From CAG-1138 sp964495385 (lineage in GTDB: Bacteria > Bacillota > Clostridia > Christensenellales > CAG-917), in the NCBI GenBank assembly GCA_964495385.1, contig CAZBVO010000009.1:5176-69175 (forward strand): a stretch of 64,000 bases of DNA. Reading direction: 5' to 3'. This document shows positions 14,898 to 23,015 of this stretch, in pieces. The notes under the pieces were generated by a model. That model made no database searches, was not told the DNA's origin, and worked only from the letters and a program-made list of their open reading frames with translations. Within the stretch, counting starts at the first letter, position 1, and each line of letters begins with the position of its first letter. The translations under genes were made by a program, and so were the position numbers.

Positions 14898-17800
14898 ATG
14901 AAAAACGCTAAAAGATTGTTAACTCTTTTATTGGTTGTAATTCTCTCGGTATCGCTCGTTGCTTTCGCCGCTTGCGACGATGATTCGGAAACTCCGGACA
15001 ACAGCGACTCCTCTTCCGTAACTCTTACCGTCAAAAACGGTAACTTTGCGGCATTTTCCGACGTGGCCGACGACAGCGCCGGCGTTCCTCAACCGGGCAG
15101 CCCTACCAACTGGACGGCAGTTTCCGGCAGCACGTCCTCGTCCGTAAAAGGCGTTGTCGACGTTTCGAAGTGGGAAAAATACGGTTCGAAGATTTCCGAC
15201 AAAGCCGGTTTGTGGTTCTACACCTCCAACCCGGACAAAATGACGTCTTCCCTCACCGAAAACCTCGATGCCGACAACAACGTGCTTATGGTTTATAACA
15301 GTGCGGCAGGTTATGCCGGATACTACGGTGCAAGCGCACTGTCTGTTTCGGCAGGCAAGGAATACGTTTTGCACGTTTCCGTCAAAACCAACGTAACCAG
15401 CCAAACCGGCGGCGCAAAAATTTACGTCTACAACTCGGCAGCGGGCTACATGGAAATCGCAAACATCAACACCAACGGCGAATGGAAAAACTACACCATC
15501 CGCATTATCGGCAACCCTATCGCAACCAAGAGTCTTTCGCTGTACCTCACCATGGGCTACAACGAGAAAGACACCGCTTCGGGCTGGGCATTTTTCGACA
15601 ACGTTTACCTTGAGGACGTTTCCGACAGCGAAACCGTTGCCGCAACCGACAAAACTTTGGACCTTGCAATCCCTAACCCTGAATTCGATTTCGTAACCTT
15701 CAACTCCAAGGGTGGAAGCAACACGGCCGCAATGTACACCTCGACCAACACCGGCAACGGCAACAACCTTTACAGAAGGATTGACACCACCACCGAAATT
15801 TTCGAGGCTGCAAAATCCGGCTATGGCGACGGAATCGTAAACCCGGGCACCCCTGAAGGCACCGTCGGCAGCCACGTTTACATGCTCTACAACAGCGAAC
15901 TGTCCGCAATCGGCATGAGCTCCACCAGCACCGTAAACTTTGCTCAATGCGGTCTCTACAAGGTTTCCGTTTGGGTAAAAACCAACATTTCCGCCGACAC
16001 TTCGGCAAACTGCACTGCCGCGCTTAAACTCGTTGACGGCAATACCGAATACGTCATCGACGGCATTTCCACCAACGGCGCATGGCAACGTTGCACTTTC
16101 TACGTTATCGCAAGCAAAAACAACGACAGCTCGCTCGATTTCGAATTCCACTTCGGTACCGGCAAATCGGAAGACGGCGTTAAGCCTGCTACTTTCAGCA
16201 AGGGCTGGGCATTCTTTGACGGCCTCACTTACGAAAAGGTCTCTTCTGCCGACGAATTCGTCGACGAAGCCGGCGTAAGCAAAATCGTCAACCTGCGCAT
16301 CGATGAAAACAGCCTTCTCGAAAACGGCTACTTCAACAACGCAAATCCGACACTCGGCTTCTCGGCAGTAACCGACGAAAACAGCACGCTTGTCGGCGGC
16401 ACCGATGCTTCGGGCGTTAAAGTCGGCGTTATCGACCTTGCCGACACCGACAAAAACATCACGCTTTTGGACGGCACCGTCTCCACCTACGACGACAGCC
16501 TCACCGTTCCTGCTCTTCCGTACGTCAACACCGTTTCGGGCAGCAACCGCGTTTTGGCAATTCTGTCCTCCAACCCTTGCATCTACAAACTTAAGTTTGC
16601 CGATTCCGCACTCACATTGGGTGCAAACGGCTACTACCGTTTGGGCGTTTGGGTTAAGACTCAAAACTTCGCAGACGCCAGCATGGTTGTCAAACTTATC
16701 GACGCCGTCGAAGACGCGGTTCTCGCAACTTCCTCGGGCATCGACACCGACGATATCGACAGCGGCACGATTGACGGTTGGCAAGAAGTGGTTTTCCTCG
16801 TCCAAACCGGCGCGGAAGCTAAAACCGTTTATTTGCAATTCGAACTCGGCAGCGGCAGCGTTTACACCCCTGACACTCTCGTTAAGGGCAACGCATTCCT
16901 CGCAAACCTCACTTTGACCGCAACCGACTACGACGATTATTCGTCCTCTACGTCCAACTTCCGCAAGAAGGCTTCTTACATCAGCACCTCTTCGGACACC
17001 GTAAACAACGGCAACTTCAACAATCTCGATTACGACAAGACCGAAGGTCTTGCAAACAACGGCCTTGTTGACGGCACCCTTTCCGAAAACTTCGGCGTGC
17101 CTGCAAACTGGACTCTCACCAACAACAACGGCAACGGCAAACAACTGGCCGGCATAGTTGACGTTCACAATTCCGCTCTCGTGGCAAACATCGTGGCAGA
17201 TTTTGCAAACTCCGCTCTTCTGTCCGAAACCATGTTCGGCGACAACATGTTCATCAACCCTAACACCGCAGGCCTCACCGCCGACCAACTCAGCTACTTC
17301 GGCGGCGACAACGTTTTGATGATTGCTTCCGGCGACGTCAAAACTTCCGATTCCGCTTTGAACGGCAAAATGGCATCCGTAGGCTACACCACTTCGAGTT
17401 CGTTCTCGTTGTCGGCAAACGGCTACTACCTCGTTTCCGTTCTCGTCAAAACCGTTGGCGACAGCACGGCAAGCCTGTATCTCTATGACACAGACAATGC
17501 GGTTCTGGCAAAATTCGAAGCAATTCAGAGCGGCACCGACAACCAAGGCTGGACTCGTTACACCTTTGCGGCAAAGACGGGTATCTCCGCAAAATCGGTA
17601 AAACTCGGTTTGTACCTCGGCGACAGAACCACCTCCTCCAACCTTTCTAAGATTGACGAAGGCACCGAATATTCCACTCTCAAAGCTGGCGTCGTATTCT
17701 TCGACCAAGCCGCACTCATCAGCATCGATAAGGCTGCTTACAACGCTCTTGTCGAAGGCGATGCTACCAAACTTTGCAGCTTCACTTCCGACAGTTTCGA

Positions 17801-18875
17801 AAACTTCGCAACCTCCACCGTCGAAAGCAGCGGCCTTGGCAAACCGTCAAACTGGACCGGCGCATCCGACTACAAGAAGACCGATGAAAAACCTTCCGCA
17901 AACACCACCGCAGGCGTGTTTGTAGGCGGCAACAACGACACCTTCCTCGACAGACTTGTCGGATTCAACGACTTCGTTAAACTCAGCGGCGATCCTGTCG
18001 ACGGCACCGATTACTTCTTCAAAGACGGCGACACCTGGCGCATCTGGACCACCGGCGACGATGAAGAAAGCCGTTACGAAAACGACACCATCGCACAGCT
18101 TGCAAAAGACAACAGCCTCTCTTTGGCCGACCAACTTGCAGCTCAATACGAATTAAGAGCCGCTTACGTTGCTAAATTCGTCGAAAGCGAACCTAACAGC
18201 TACTTGCTCATCCACAACGAAGACATGACCGCTTACGGCTTCACTTCGTCCAAGTTCACCTTCTCGAAGAACAGCTACTACAAGGTCTCCTTCTCCGCAA
18301 AATTGGTGGATGCAAGCGAAAACGCTTACCTCTACGTTCAACTTAACGATACCACCGCAGGTGTCGGCGACTACGTCATCAAGATCACCGCTTCCGAGTG
18401 GACCGACGGAACCTTCTACATCAAGACTTCTTCGTCCGATGCAAGCGTTACCGTAAAACTCGGACTCGGCCGCGTATACACCCCGGCAAACTCCTCCGAC
18501 GTCGTTTATGACTATTGCACCGGCTTTGCTCTGTTCGACAACATCGACGTGCAGAAGATCGAATCGTCCGAATACAACGCGGCAAGCACCGACGCTGACG
18601 CTCACGTCCTTAAAGACACCCTCACCGATTCCAAGAACATCGATGCAGGCACCGATTCCGACAAGGACGACGACAAGAACAGCCTCAGCTGGCTGTGGAT
18701 CAGCTCCATCGTTATCGGCGCACTCATGATCATTGCAGTTATCGTTTACTTCGTCAAGAAAGTTCTGCCTAAACGCCGCGCGCTCAAGAATTTGCCGAGC
18801 TACGACGCAAGAAGAGCAAACTCCCCTGACAGCCTCAAGAAACGTGAGGACAAATACAAGAACATGAAGGACTAA
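14898..18875 (+). CDS. Giant surface lipoprotein with five carbohydrate-binding-like modules and a C-terminal membrane helix
   Basis: 1325 residues behind AGGAGA. The signal peptide ends in VAFAAC at about residue 26, then an acidic Ser/Asp linker. Five modules of about 200-260 residues follow, each opening with an N-G-x-F or D-S-F-E-N-F strand (NGNFAAFSD, NPEFDFVTF, NGYFNNANP, NGNFNNLDY, DSFENF) and each holding a later strand of the type GYYxxSVxVKT. This resembles galactose-binding-fold (CBM-like) jelly rolls. The end is atypical: SWLWISSIVIGALMIIAVIVYF forms a transmembrane helix at about 1266-1290, followed by a Lys/Arg-rich cytoplasmic tail. A protein both lipidated and C-terminally anchored would be tethered twice. 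The ligand is probably a glycan, by fold only. Codon use is very strongly biased, suggesting high expression. Confidence 0.85.
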   Translation: MKNAKRLLTLLLVVILSVSLVAFAACDDDSETPDNSDSSSVTLTVKNGNFAAFSDVADDSAGVPQPGSPTNWTAVSGSTSSSVKGVVDVSKWEKYGSKISDKAGLWFYTSNPDKMTSSLTENLDADNNVLMVYNSAAGYAGYYGASALSVSAGKEYVLHVSVKTNVTSQTGGAKIYVYNSAAGYMEIANINTNGEWKNYTIRIIGNPIATKSLSLYLTMGYNEKDTASGWAFFDNVYLEDVSDSETVAATDKTLDLAIPNPEFDFVTFNSKGGSNTAAMYTSTNTGNGNNLYRRIDTTTEIFEAAKSGYGDGIVNPGTPEGTVGSHVYMLYNSELSAIGMSSTSTVNFAQCGLYKVSVWVKTNISADTSANCTAALKLVDGNTEYVIDGISTNGAWQRCTFYVIASKNNDSSLDFEFHFGTGKSEDGVKPATFSKGWAFFDGLTYEKVSSADEFVDEAGVSKIVNLRIDENSLLENGYFNNANPTLGFSAVTDENSTLVGGTDASGVKVGVIDLADTDKNITLLDGTVSTYDDSLTVPALPYVNTVSGSNRVLAILSSNPCIYKLKFADSALTLGANGYYRLGVWVKTQNFADASMVVKLIDAVEDAVLATSSGIDTDDIDSGTIDGWQEVVFLVQTGAEAKTVYLQFELGSGSVYTPDTLVKGNAFLANLTLTATDYDDYSSSTSNFRKKASYISTSSDTVNNGNFNNLDYDKTEGLANNGLVDGTLSENFGVPANWTLTNNNGNGKQLAGIVDVHNSALVANIVADFANSALLSETMFGDNMFINPNTAGLTADQLSYFGGDNVLMIASGDVKTSDSALNGKMASVGYTTSSSFSLSANGYYLVSVLVKTVGDSTASLYLYDTDNAVLAKFEAIQSGTDNQGWTRYTFAAKTGISAKSVKLGLYLGDRTTSSNLSKIDEGTEYSTLKAGVVFFDQAALISIDKAAYNALVEGDATKLCSFTSDSFENFATSTVESSGLGKPSNWTGASDYKKTDEKPSANTTAGVFVGGNNDTFLDRLVGFNDFVKLSGDPVDGTDYFFKDGDTWRIWTTGDDEESRYENDTIAQLAKDNSLSLADQLAAQYELRAAYVAKFVESEPNSYLLIHNEDMTAYGFTSSKFTFSKNSYYKVSFSAKLVDASENAYLYVQLNDTTAGVGDYVIKITASEWTDGTFYIKTSSSDASVTVKLGLGRVYTPANSSDVVYDYCTGFALFDNIDVQKIESSEYNAASTDADAHVLKDTLTDSKNIDAGTDSDKDDDKNSLSWLWISSIVIGALMIIAVIVYFVKKVLPKRRALKNLPSYDARRANSPDSLKKREDKYKNMKD

Positions 18876-18899
18876 TCTTCTTTCAAAACAACAAAATCA

Positions 18900-18927
18900 A
18901 AAGGCCGACATAATTTGTCGGCCTTTT
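18900..18927 (+). terminator. Terminator of giant lipoprotein; left boundary of AT-rich island
   Basis: Stem aggccgaca/tgtcggcct followed by T5. It is almost identical in sequence to the terminator at 20711-20737 at the other end of the accessory island. Confidence 0.88.
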
Positions 18928-18961
18928 TCAAACAATTTATAACGAATATCTGTATCGTCCG

Positions 18962-19090
18962 TCACTTTTCTTTTTTAGTTGTTTTCCTTTTTGCATAATA
19001 AGATGCTATCGCTTGCTTTTGTTTCTTTCTTGCTTCGGGAGTTTTTGCTTTTACATAACTGCTCTTTTTCTTTTCTTTGTTAAAAAACAT
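18962..19090 (-). CDS. Very small basic protein, coupled to the WYL-like gene
   Basis: A 42-residue frame starting at the ATG at 19090, only four bases after the stop of the 250-residue gene; the GAGGGGTGAT site that serves it lies across that stop. The protein is almost entirely charged (about 18 Lys/Arg) with the core KTPEARKKQKQAIASYYAKR, a helix with a polar, nucleic-acid-like face. Small phage and mobile-element proteins often carry similar EAQRRAxxxYYxK helices, but I cannot assign a family. The tight spacing argues that it is translated with its neighbour. Confidence 0.6.
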   Translation of the reverse strand: MFFNKEKKKSSYVKAKTPEARKKQKQAIASYYAKRKTTKKEK

Positions 19091-19094
19091 TCTA

Positions 19095-19847
19095 TCACCC
19101 CTCTACCTCTACTTCCTTTTCAAAATCGCAATCATCGACATATTCTTGCAACAATTTTATTAACGTTTCACTTGGCTTGTATTTTTGTTTTATCATATAT
19201 ATGTCCTGTATTCTATACAACGGTATCGATTTGATTCTGTTGTTCTTAATGTCGTATATAACACAAAAATTTGTTTGCTCGTACAAATAACCATAATAAT
19301 AATTATAAGCAAAAGCCCTATACCCTTCTCCGGTTATTTTGTCTTTAAAGTGTACTATGTTTTGAGACAAACAGGCATCGCTAAAAATGTCTATTTCTTT
19401 ATCACACACAAGAATTTCCCTTTTGTATTGAGGAAGCCGCGAATACTCATTTAATAATCCTCGAATATAAACGGGGACTTCTTGAGCCGTTATAATGATT
19501 TCGCTGCTTTGTATTTCATCGTATGTTGCCATTGTTTCTTTTGACGGCCGAATCCAAAGATATTCTTCTAAAATATTTAATTCCGCATTATCAAAATAAA
19601 CTCTGTCGATAACCGTGTTCACGGCACTATATATATCCTCGCTGTCTTGTCTGTTATATTCGTTTTTTAATATGCTTTCAATTTCGCTCCTCCTTGCTTT
19701 TCTAACTTCTACAAGTGTAGGAATAAGTTTGTTGAGCAAAGCATTTTTGTTAGATTTATTATTTTTAGTAAATCCAAAACGCAAAGCATCGTTTTCTAAA
19801 ATATTCGCCACAAAAGAGGACACCTTAATCTTTATTTTATCTGTCAT
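19095..19847 (-). CDS. RHH-WYL-like transcriptional regulator
   Basis: A 250-residue protein. Residues 3-55 resemble a ribbon-helix-helix DNA-binding domain: KIKVSSFVANILENDALRFGF and then NKNALLNKLIPTLVE. The second half resembles a WYL domain: GYLYEQTNFCVIYDIKNNRIKSIPLYRIQDI corresponds to the WYL strand in which a polypeptide or nucleotide-binding pocket is lined by the YxxVxYD and RxxxIPLxRI residues. RHH-WYL proteins include WYL1, an accessory of type VI-D CRISPR systems, and regulators in phage-defence islands; no cas gene is present here. It is divergent from the small gene pair at 20.05 kb and translationally linked to a 42-residue basic protein. AT-rich codon use differs from its neighbours, suggesting transfer. 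Confidence 0.65.
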   Translation of the reverse strand: MTDKIKIKVSSFVANILENDALRFGFTKNNKSNKNALLNKLIPTLVEVRKARRSEIESILKNEYNRQDSEDIYSAVNTVIDRVYFDNAELNILEEYLWIRPSKETMATYDEIQSSEIIITAQEVPVYIRGLLNEYSRLPQYKREILVCDKEIDIFSDACLSQNIVHFKDKITGEGYRAFAYNYYYGYLYEQTNFCVIYDIKNNRIKSIPLYRIQDIYMIKQKYKPSETLIKLLQEYVDDCDFEKEVEVEG

Positions 19848-19867
19848 TTTTAAGCTCCTTTGTAACT

Positions 19868-19896
19868 ATTATACAACTTGTCTCCTTATAAATCAA
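19868..19896 (-). promoter_or_regulatory. Promoter of WYL-like regulator operon
   Basis: TTGATT (19891-19896), 17-base spacer, TATAAT (19868-19873), minus strand; RBS AAAGGAG follows. Confidence 0.72.
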
Positions 19897-19981
19897 CAAA
19901 AACAACAGAAACTATATCAAATTGTCTACCCTATAACACAAAACAGAGGAGACACGATTTGATAGAAAAACAATTGTTTTT
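19879..19981. repeat. Operator-like inverted repeats in the divergent control region
   Basis: Two signals lie between the divergent genes. TGTCTCCT (19879-19886) recurs as its reverse complement AGGAGACA (19947-19954), one copy inside the leftward promoter spacer. A perfect 16-base palindrome AAAAACAATTGTTTTT occupies 19966-19981. Either could bind the RHH domain of the WYL-like protein; this is inference. The rest of 19848-20049 holds no gene. Confidence 0.5.
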
Positions 19982-20049
19982 TTGATACAATAAAGATACG
20001 AGATCTTTGGCGCCATCATCTTGACTAAGCAATAAGGAGGTGATATAAT

Positions 20050-20487
20050 ATGAGCATATTCGGTTTTTTAATCAAATCCAAAAAAGAAATGGAAAAAGTA
20101 AATACTGCGCACATAAAAATGGGCAAGTATATCCTGACACCACACGCACAAAATCGCATTGCAGACAAAACCAGAAAGATAAACAAAAGTGATGTTTTAA
20201 GCAACCTGTTTACAAAACCAAACGGCATAACCAAAATAAAATACGAAAACAATAGACCGTCTTATAATCGTGTCGGCAAGCATATAACTACCAGCATAAA
20301 CCCAACAAACAATAAAGTGGTCTCGTGTAGACCGATCAGCAAACAGGATAGAAAAGAATTTGATTTGATAAATATAAAAAAGAAAGGACAAAAAAAGAAA
20401 TATGTTAAACGAAATTCAAAAAAACAAGTTCAAACAACAAGCAAAAGAAGCCGCGCAAAATCTTTTGAAAGAATTAAACATTTCTAA
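20050..20487 (+). CDS. Small basic protein, DUF4258-like, possible toxin
   Basis: 145 residues behind an exceptionally strong AAGGAGGTGAT site. After a short N-terminus the pattern YILTPHAQNRIADKTRKI, KNPxG-like middle and VVSCRPISKQDRKEF resembles the DUF4258/BrnT-like small fold, in which a His-x-x-x-Arg helix and a final Arg are conserved; many members are RNase-like toxins. The last 45 residues are a Lys/Arg-rich tail. The gene overlaps the next frame by 86 bases. The family assignment is tentative; the alternative is an uncharacterised nucleic-acid-binding protein. Confidence 0.55.
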   Translation: MSIFGFLIKSKKEMEKVNTAHIKMGKYILTPHAQNRIADKTRKINKSDVLSNLFTKPNGITKIKYENNRPSYNRVGKHITTSINPTNNKVVSCRPISKQDRKEFDLINIKKKGQKKKYVKRNSKKQVQTTSKRSRAKSFERIKHF

Positions 20488-20674
20488 ATTGGACGAAAAC
20501 TCCGTTTGTGAGTTGCAAAAATCGCTGGATTTAAAAGTCGCATCACTAGTGTCGGCCAAGGAAGCCAGAGAAGATATAGATAACGAGCAATTAGAAACTT
20601 TTGATTTGCTTGTAGACATCATTTTAGATAATGAAGACAATTTGGATTTTTTAAATCATCTTTTCAATAGTTAG
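20402..20674 (+). CDS. Small acidic helical protein, possible antitoxin partner
   Basis: 90 residues, acidic and predicted to be nearly all helical (KEAAQNLLKELNISKLDENSVCELQKSLDL and a final ETFDLLVDIILDNEDNLDFLNHLF). It begins inside the previous gene and runs 86 bases in another frame before that gene stops, so the two must be co-expressed. A basic first protein and an acidic overlapping second protein resemble toxin-antitoxin pairs in size and charge, though no family is recognised. A terminator follows. Confidence 0.55.
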   Translation: MLNEIQKNKFKQQAKEAAQNLLKELNISKLDENSVCELQKSLDLKVASLVSAKEAREDIDNEQLETFDLLVDIILDNEDNLDFLNHLFNS

Positions 20675-20710
20675 TACAAGCATATTTATTTAAAACATAA
20701 TTGAGAGAAC

Positions 20711-20737
20711 AGGCCGGCAAATTCTGTCGGCCTTTTT
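20711..20737 (+). terminator. Terminator of small gene pair; right boundary of island
   Basis: Stem aggccggca/tgtcggcct with loop aattc, followed by T5; closely similar to 18900-18927. Confidence 0.85.
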
Positions 20738-20813
20738 GTACGGCATCAGGCGATTCTACTCGCCTTTCTGCGGTTTGTACCGTTTGTACTTCGACATAAA
20801 ACCAAACGGTTTC

Positions 20814-20832
20814 TCATACTTATTAAGTATGA
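20814..20832 (+). promoter_or_regulatory. Inverted repeat embracing the flippase start codon
   Basis: TCATACTT-ATT-AAGTATGA is a perfect 8-bp stem with a 3-base loop, and the 3' arm contains the ATG at 20829. As RNA it would hide the start; as DNA it could be an operator. No Shine-Dalgarno precedes the ATG. Confidence 0.5.
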
Positions 20833-22340
20833 AAAATTCAGGGAAAAAAGTTTATAAGGCCGTGGCTTTGGTCACCGTGTTCGGCATAGCCGCAAGGGGC
20901 GTCGGTTTTTTGTTTAAGGTTTACGTCGGGCGCAAACTCGGAGCCGAAGCGGTGGGGCTTTATCAGTTGTCGTTGTCGGTGCTGTTTTTGCTGTCGGCCG
21001 TCGCATCCAGCGGAATCCCTTTGGTGCTGTCAAGGCGTATTGCCGCCGCAAGCGACGACGGCGAGGTTTTCGGATACGTCGGCTCGGGATTGTTGATTTG
21101 TTGCGGCGTGTCGGCGATTCTTGTGTTGCTTTTTTATCTGCTTGGCGACAATTTGGCCGTGTTTTTCAGCGATTTACGGGCCGTTCCCGTTTTTATGATC
21201 GTTCTCCCGTCCCTGTTGTCAACGTCGGTTTACGCCGCCGTCAGGGCCTATTTTTTGGGCAAAAAACGCTTCTTCGCTTTTTCGGTAACCGAACTTGCCG
21301 AAGAAGTTGTAAAAGTTGCAATCTGCATTGTTTTGTGCAACGGAAAATTGAACGTTTCGGGAGCCAAGGCAATTGCCGTCGCATTTGTCGCAAGCGATTT
21401 TGTCTGCGCCGCCGTGCTGACGGCGATTTTCTTTGCCGAAGGCGGCCGCCTAAAGCGTCCGACCGCATTAAAAAACATTGTTAAAAGCTCGTTTCCTCTG
21501 ACTCTTATTCGCATTTTCGGAAGCCTGATAGGAAGTTTGACGGCATTTATTGTTCCGCTTTTGTTGGTCAGAAGCGGTATGACGTCGGCGGAAGCAACGG
21601 CCGACTACGGACGAGTAACAGGCATGAGCATGCCACTTCTTATGGCTCCGCTTTCCGTCACGGGAGCACTGTCTACCGTGCTTATTCCGGAAGTAGCAAG
21701 CAGCAAAAAAAGCGGTTTAGCCGCAAAAATCAACTCGTCAACACTGTTTGCCGCCATAATCGGAAGCATTTTTGTTATGATTTACATACCTTTGGGCGAA
21801 AGTTTGGGAACTTTTTTGTTTAACGACGCCCGAGCAGGCAGATACGTGAGCATTGCCGCCGTCATGATTTTTCCGCTCGAGCTTAATCAAATCACCACCG
21901 GCATACTAAACAGCCTCGGCAGAGAAAAAACAACCTTCCTGCATTTTATCGCAGGCTCGGCGGCAACGCTTGCGTGTTTGCTTGTTTTGCCGTCAAAAAT
22001 CGGCGTCTATGCCATTGCCGGCGGCTCGTTTTGTTGTTTTGCAATCACGTCCGTGCTAAATTATCGGGTTCTGATAAAAACCGAGGGCCTGCCGTTGGAC
22101 TTCAAAAAACCGCTTAGGGCCCTTTTGCTTGCTTTGCCGTCGGGGATACTTTGCTACGCAATAAAAGGAATATCCGAATGGTATTTGCCGCTTGGGGGCT
22201 CCGTCATCCTTTCTGCGGGGGTTTCGGCGGTGTGGTATATCGCTTCGCTGTGGCTTGCAAACGTTTTGGATTTTGCCTCTTTTAGGTCAAAAAAAGGCAA
22301 TCCTCAACGGATTGCCGAAACGGTGGCCCGAGTTAAATGA
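20829..22340 (+). CDS. SpoVB/MurJ-like MOP-superfamily flippase
   Basis: 503 residues with about 14 membrane segments. The N-terminus (KAVALVTVFGIAARGVGFLFKVYVGRKLGAEAVGLYQL) matches the stage V sporulation protein B / polysaccharide-flippase group, which moves lipid-linked cell-wall or capsule precursors across the membrane. The ATG at 20829 fits the family's usual short N-terminus; an extended TTG frame from 20736 overlaps the upstream terminator. There is no RBS at 20829, and the start lies in a hairpin, so leaderless or regulated initiation is possible. The 3' end overlaps the converging folate transporter gene by eight bases. Confidence 0.87.
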   Translation: MKNSGKKVYKAVALVTVFGIAARGVGFLFKVYVGRKLGAEAVGLYQLSLSVLFLLSAVASSGIPLVLSRRIAAASDDGEVFGYVGSGLLICCGVSAILVLLFYLLGDNLAVFFSDLRAVPVFMIVLPSLLSTSVYAAVRAYFLGKKRFFAFSVTELAEEVVKVAICIVLCNGKLNVSGAKAIAVAFVASDFVCAAVLTAIFFAEGGRLKRPTALKNIVKSSFPLTLIRIFGSLIGSLTAFIVPLLLVRSGMTSAEATADYGRVTGMSMPLLMAPLSVTGALSTVLIPEVASSKKSGLAAKINSSTLFAAIIGSIFVMIYIPLGESLGTFLFNDARAGRYVSIAAVMIFPLELNQITTGILNSLGREKTTFLHFIAGSAATLACLLVLPSKIGVYAIAGGSFCCFAITSVLNYRVLIKTEGLPLDFKKPLRALLLALPSGILCYAIKGISEWYLPLGGSVILSAGVSAVWYIASLWLANVLDFASFRSKKGNPQRIAETVARVK

Positions 22341-22860
22341 CCCCAAACCCTGCCCTTTTAAAATATTTATCTATCATAGGTATTAACACTAAAGTTAAAG
22401 CGGCGTTTAGTAGCAGCACCAAACCTTGCGAAACGATTCTGCTTCCCGTGTAAACCCAAAAGGTTTTTTTGCCTTTGGCATAACAGTACCACAAGGTGGT
22501 GGTGTTTATCCCCACGGTGCAAATTGCCAAGACCAGAATATAAGCTATCGCCACTTTGGCCGCAAGGTTGTTTTTGCATATTTTTTTTGCTATGCTCGGC
22601 ATCACGCCGGTCAGCCCTGCCGAAAGCGTCAGCAGCGGCAGCCAGGCGCCGTGCGGAAAAAGCAGACACCCTATTCCGTCTCCCACCGCGCCGACCACGA
22701 ACCCGGCAAACGGCCCCATATAAAGGCCTGCAATCACCGACGGGATGTACGTTAAGGACAGACTGAGCGCGGTCGTTTGTGCCGAAAGGCAGTTAAGGGC
22801 CGCCGAAACCGCCGCGAAAAGCGCAACGTATGCAACTTGTTTGCTTGACATTTTTTTCAT
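22333..22860 (-). CDS. folT: Folate ECF transporter substrate-binding (S) component
   Basis: 175 residues with six hydrophobic segments, of the ECF S-component type: Ala-rich first helix (YVALFAAVSAALN), then SLSLTYIPSVIAGLYMGPFAGFVVGAVGDGIGCLLFP. It binds folate and docks on a shared EcfA/A'/T module that is not in this window. The folate assignment rests on the THF riboswitch directly upstream as well as on the family. The RBS GGAGG sits inside a small hairpin that can sequester it. Confidence 0.9.
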   Translation of the reverse strand: MKKMSSKQVAYVALFAAVSAALNCLSAQTTALSLSLTYIPSVIAGLYMGPFAGFVVGAVGDGIGCLLFPHGAWLPLLTLSAGLTGVMPSIAKKICKNNLAAKVAIAYILVLAICTVGINTTTLWYCYAKGKKTFWVYTGSRIVSQGLVLLLNAALTLVLIPMIDKYFKRAGFGVI

Positions 22861-22867
22861 AAAAAAA

Positions 22868-22884
22868 CCTCCGAAAATTCAGAG
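22868..22884 (-). promoter_or_regulatory. Shine-Dalgarno-sequestering hairpin of folT
   Basis: On the minus strand CTCTGA-ATTT-TCGGAG forms a 6-bp stem (22869-22884) that includes most of the GGAGG site and is followed by T7. It could block ribosomes or act as a short terminator, serving as the expression platform of the THF riboswitch. Confidence 0.6.
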
Positions 22885-22925
22885 ATTCGAGCGTGGTTAT
22901 ACAACCGTATAATCGAGCAACGAAT

Positions 22926-23009
22926 GCAGCAATCCACCGCAGGGATTATCCTTTCGTTTGCGGACAACATTCCATCCCGCAACACTTAACGCGAATTGCC
23001 TACTCTGCT
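22926..23009 (-). promoter_or_regulatory. Tetrahydrofolate riboswitch aptamer
   Basis: The minus strand shows the THF consensus: GCAGAGTAGGCAATTCGCG, then TTAAGTG, a variable arm, ACGAAAGGAT, CTGCGGTGGATTGCTGC. P1 (GCAG with CTGC) and P2 (GCAATTC with GGATTGC) pair. It precedes a folate transporter, the usual target. Confidence 0.92.
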
Positions 23010-23015
23010 AAGCTA

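Noticed and set aside
14928..17708. 926-codon open frame antisense to the giant lipoprotein
   Set aside because: It mirrors the strong codon bias of the sense gene, with Cys/Val-rich composition, no RBS and no recognisable domain.
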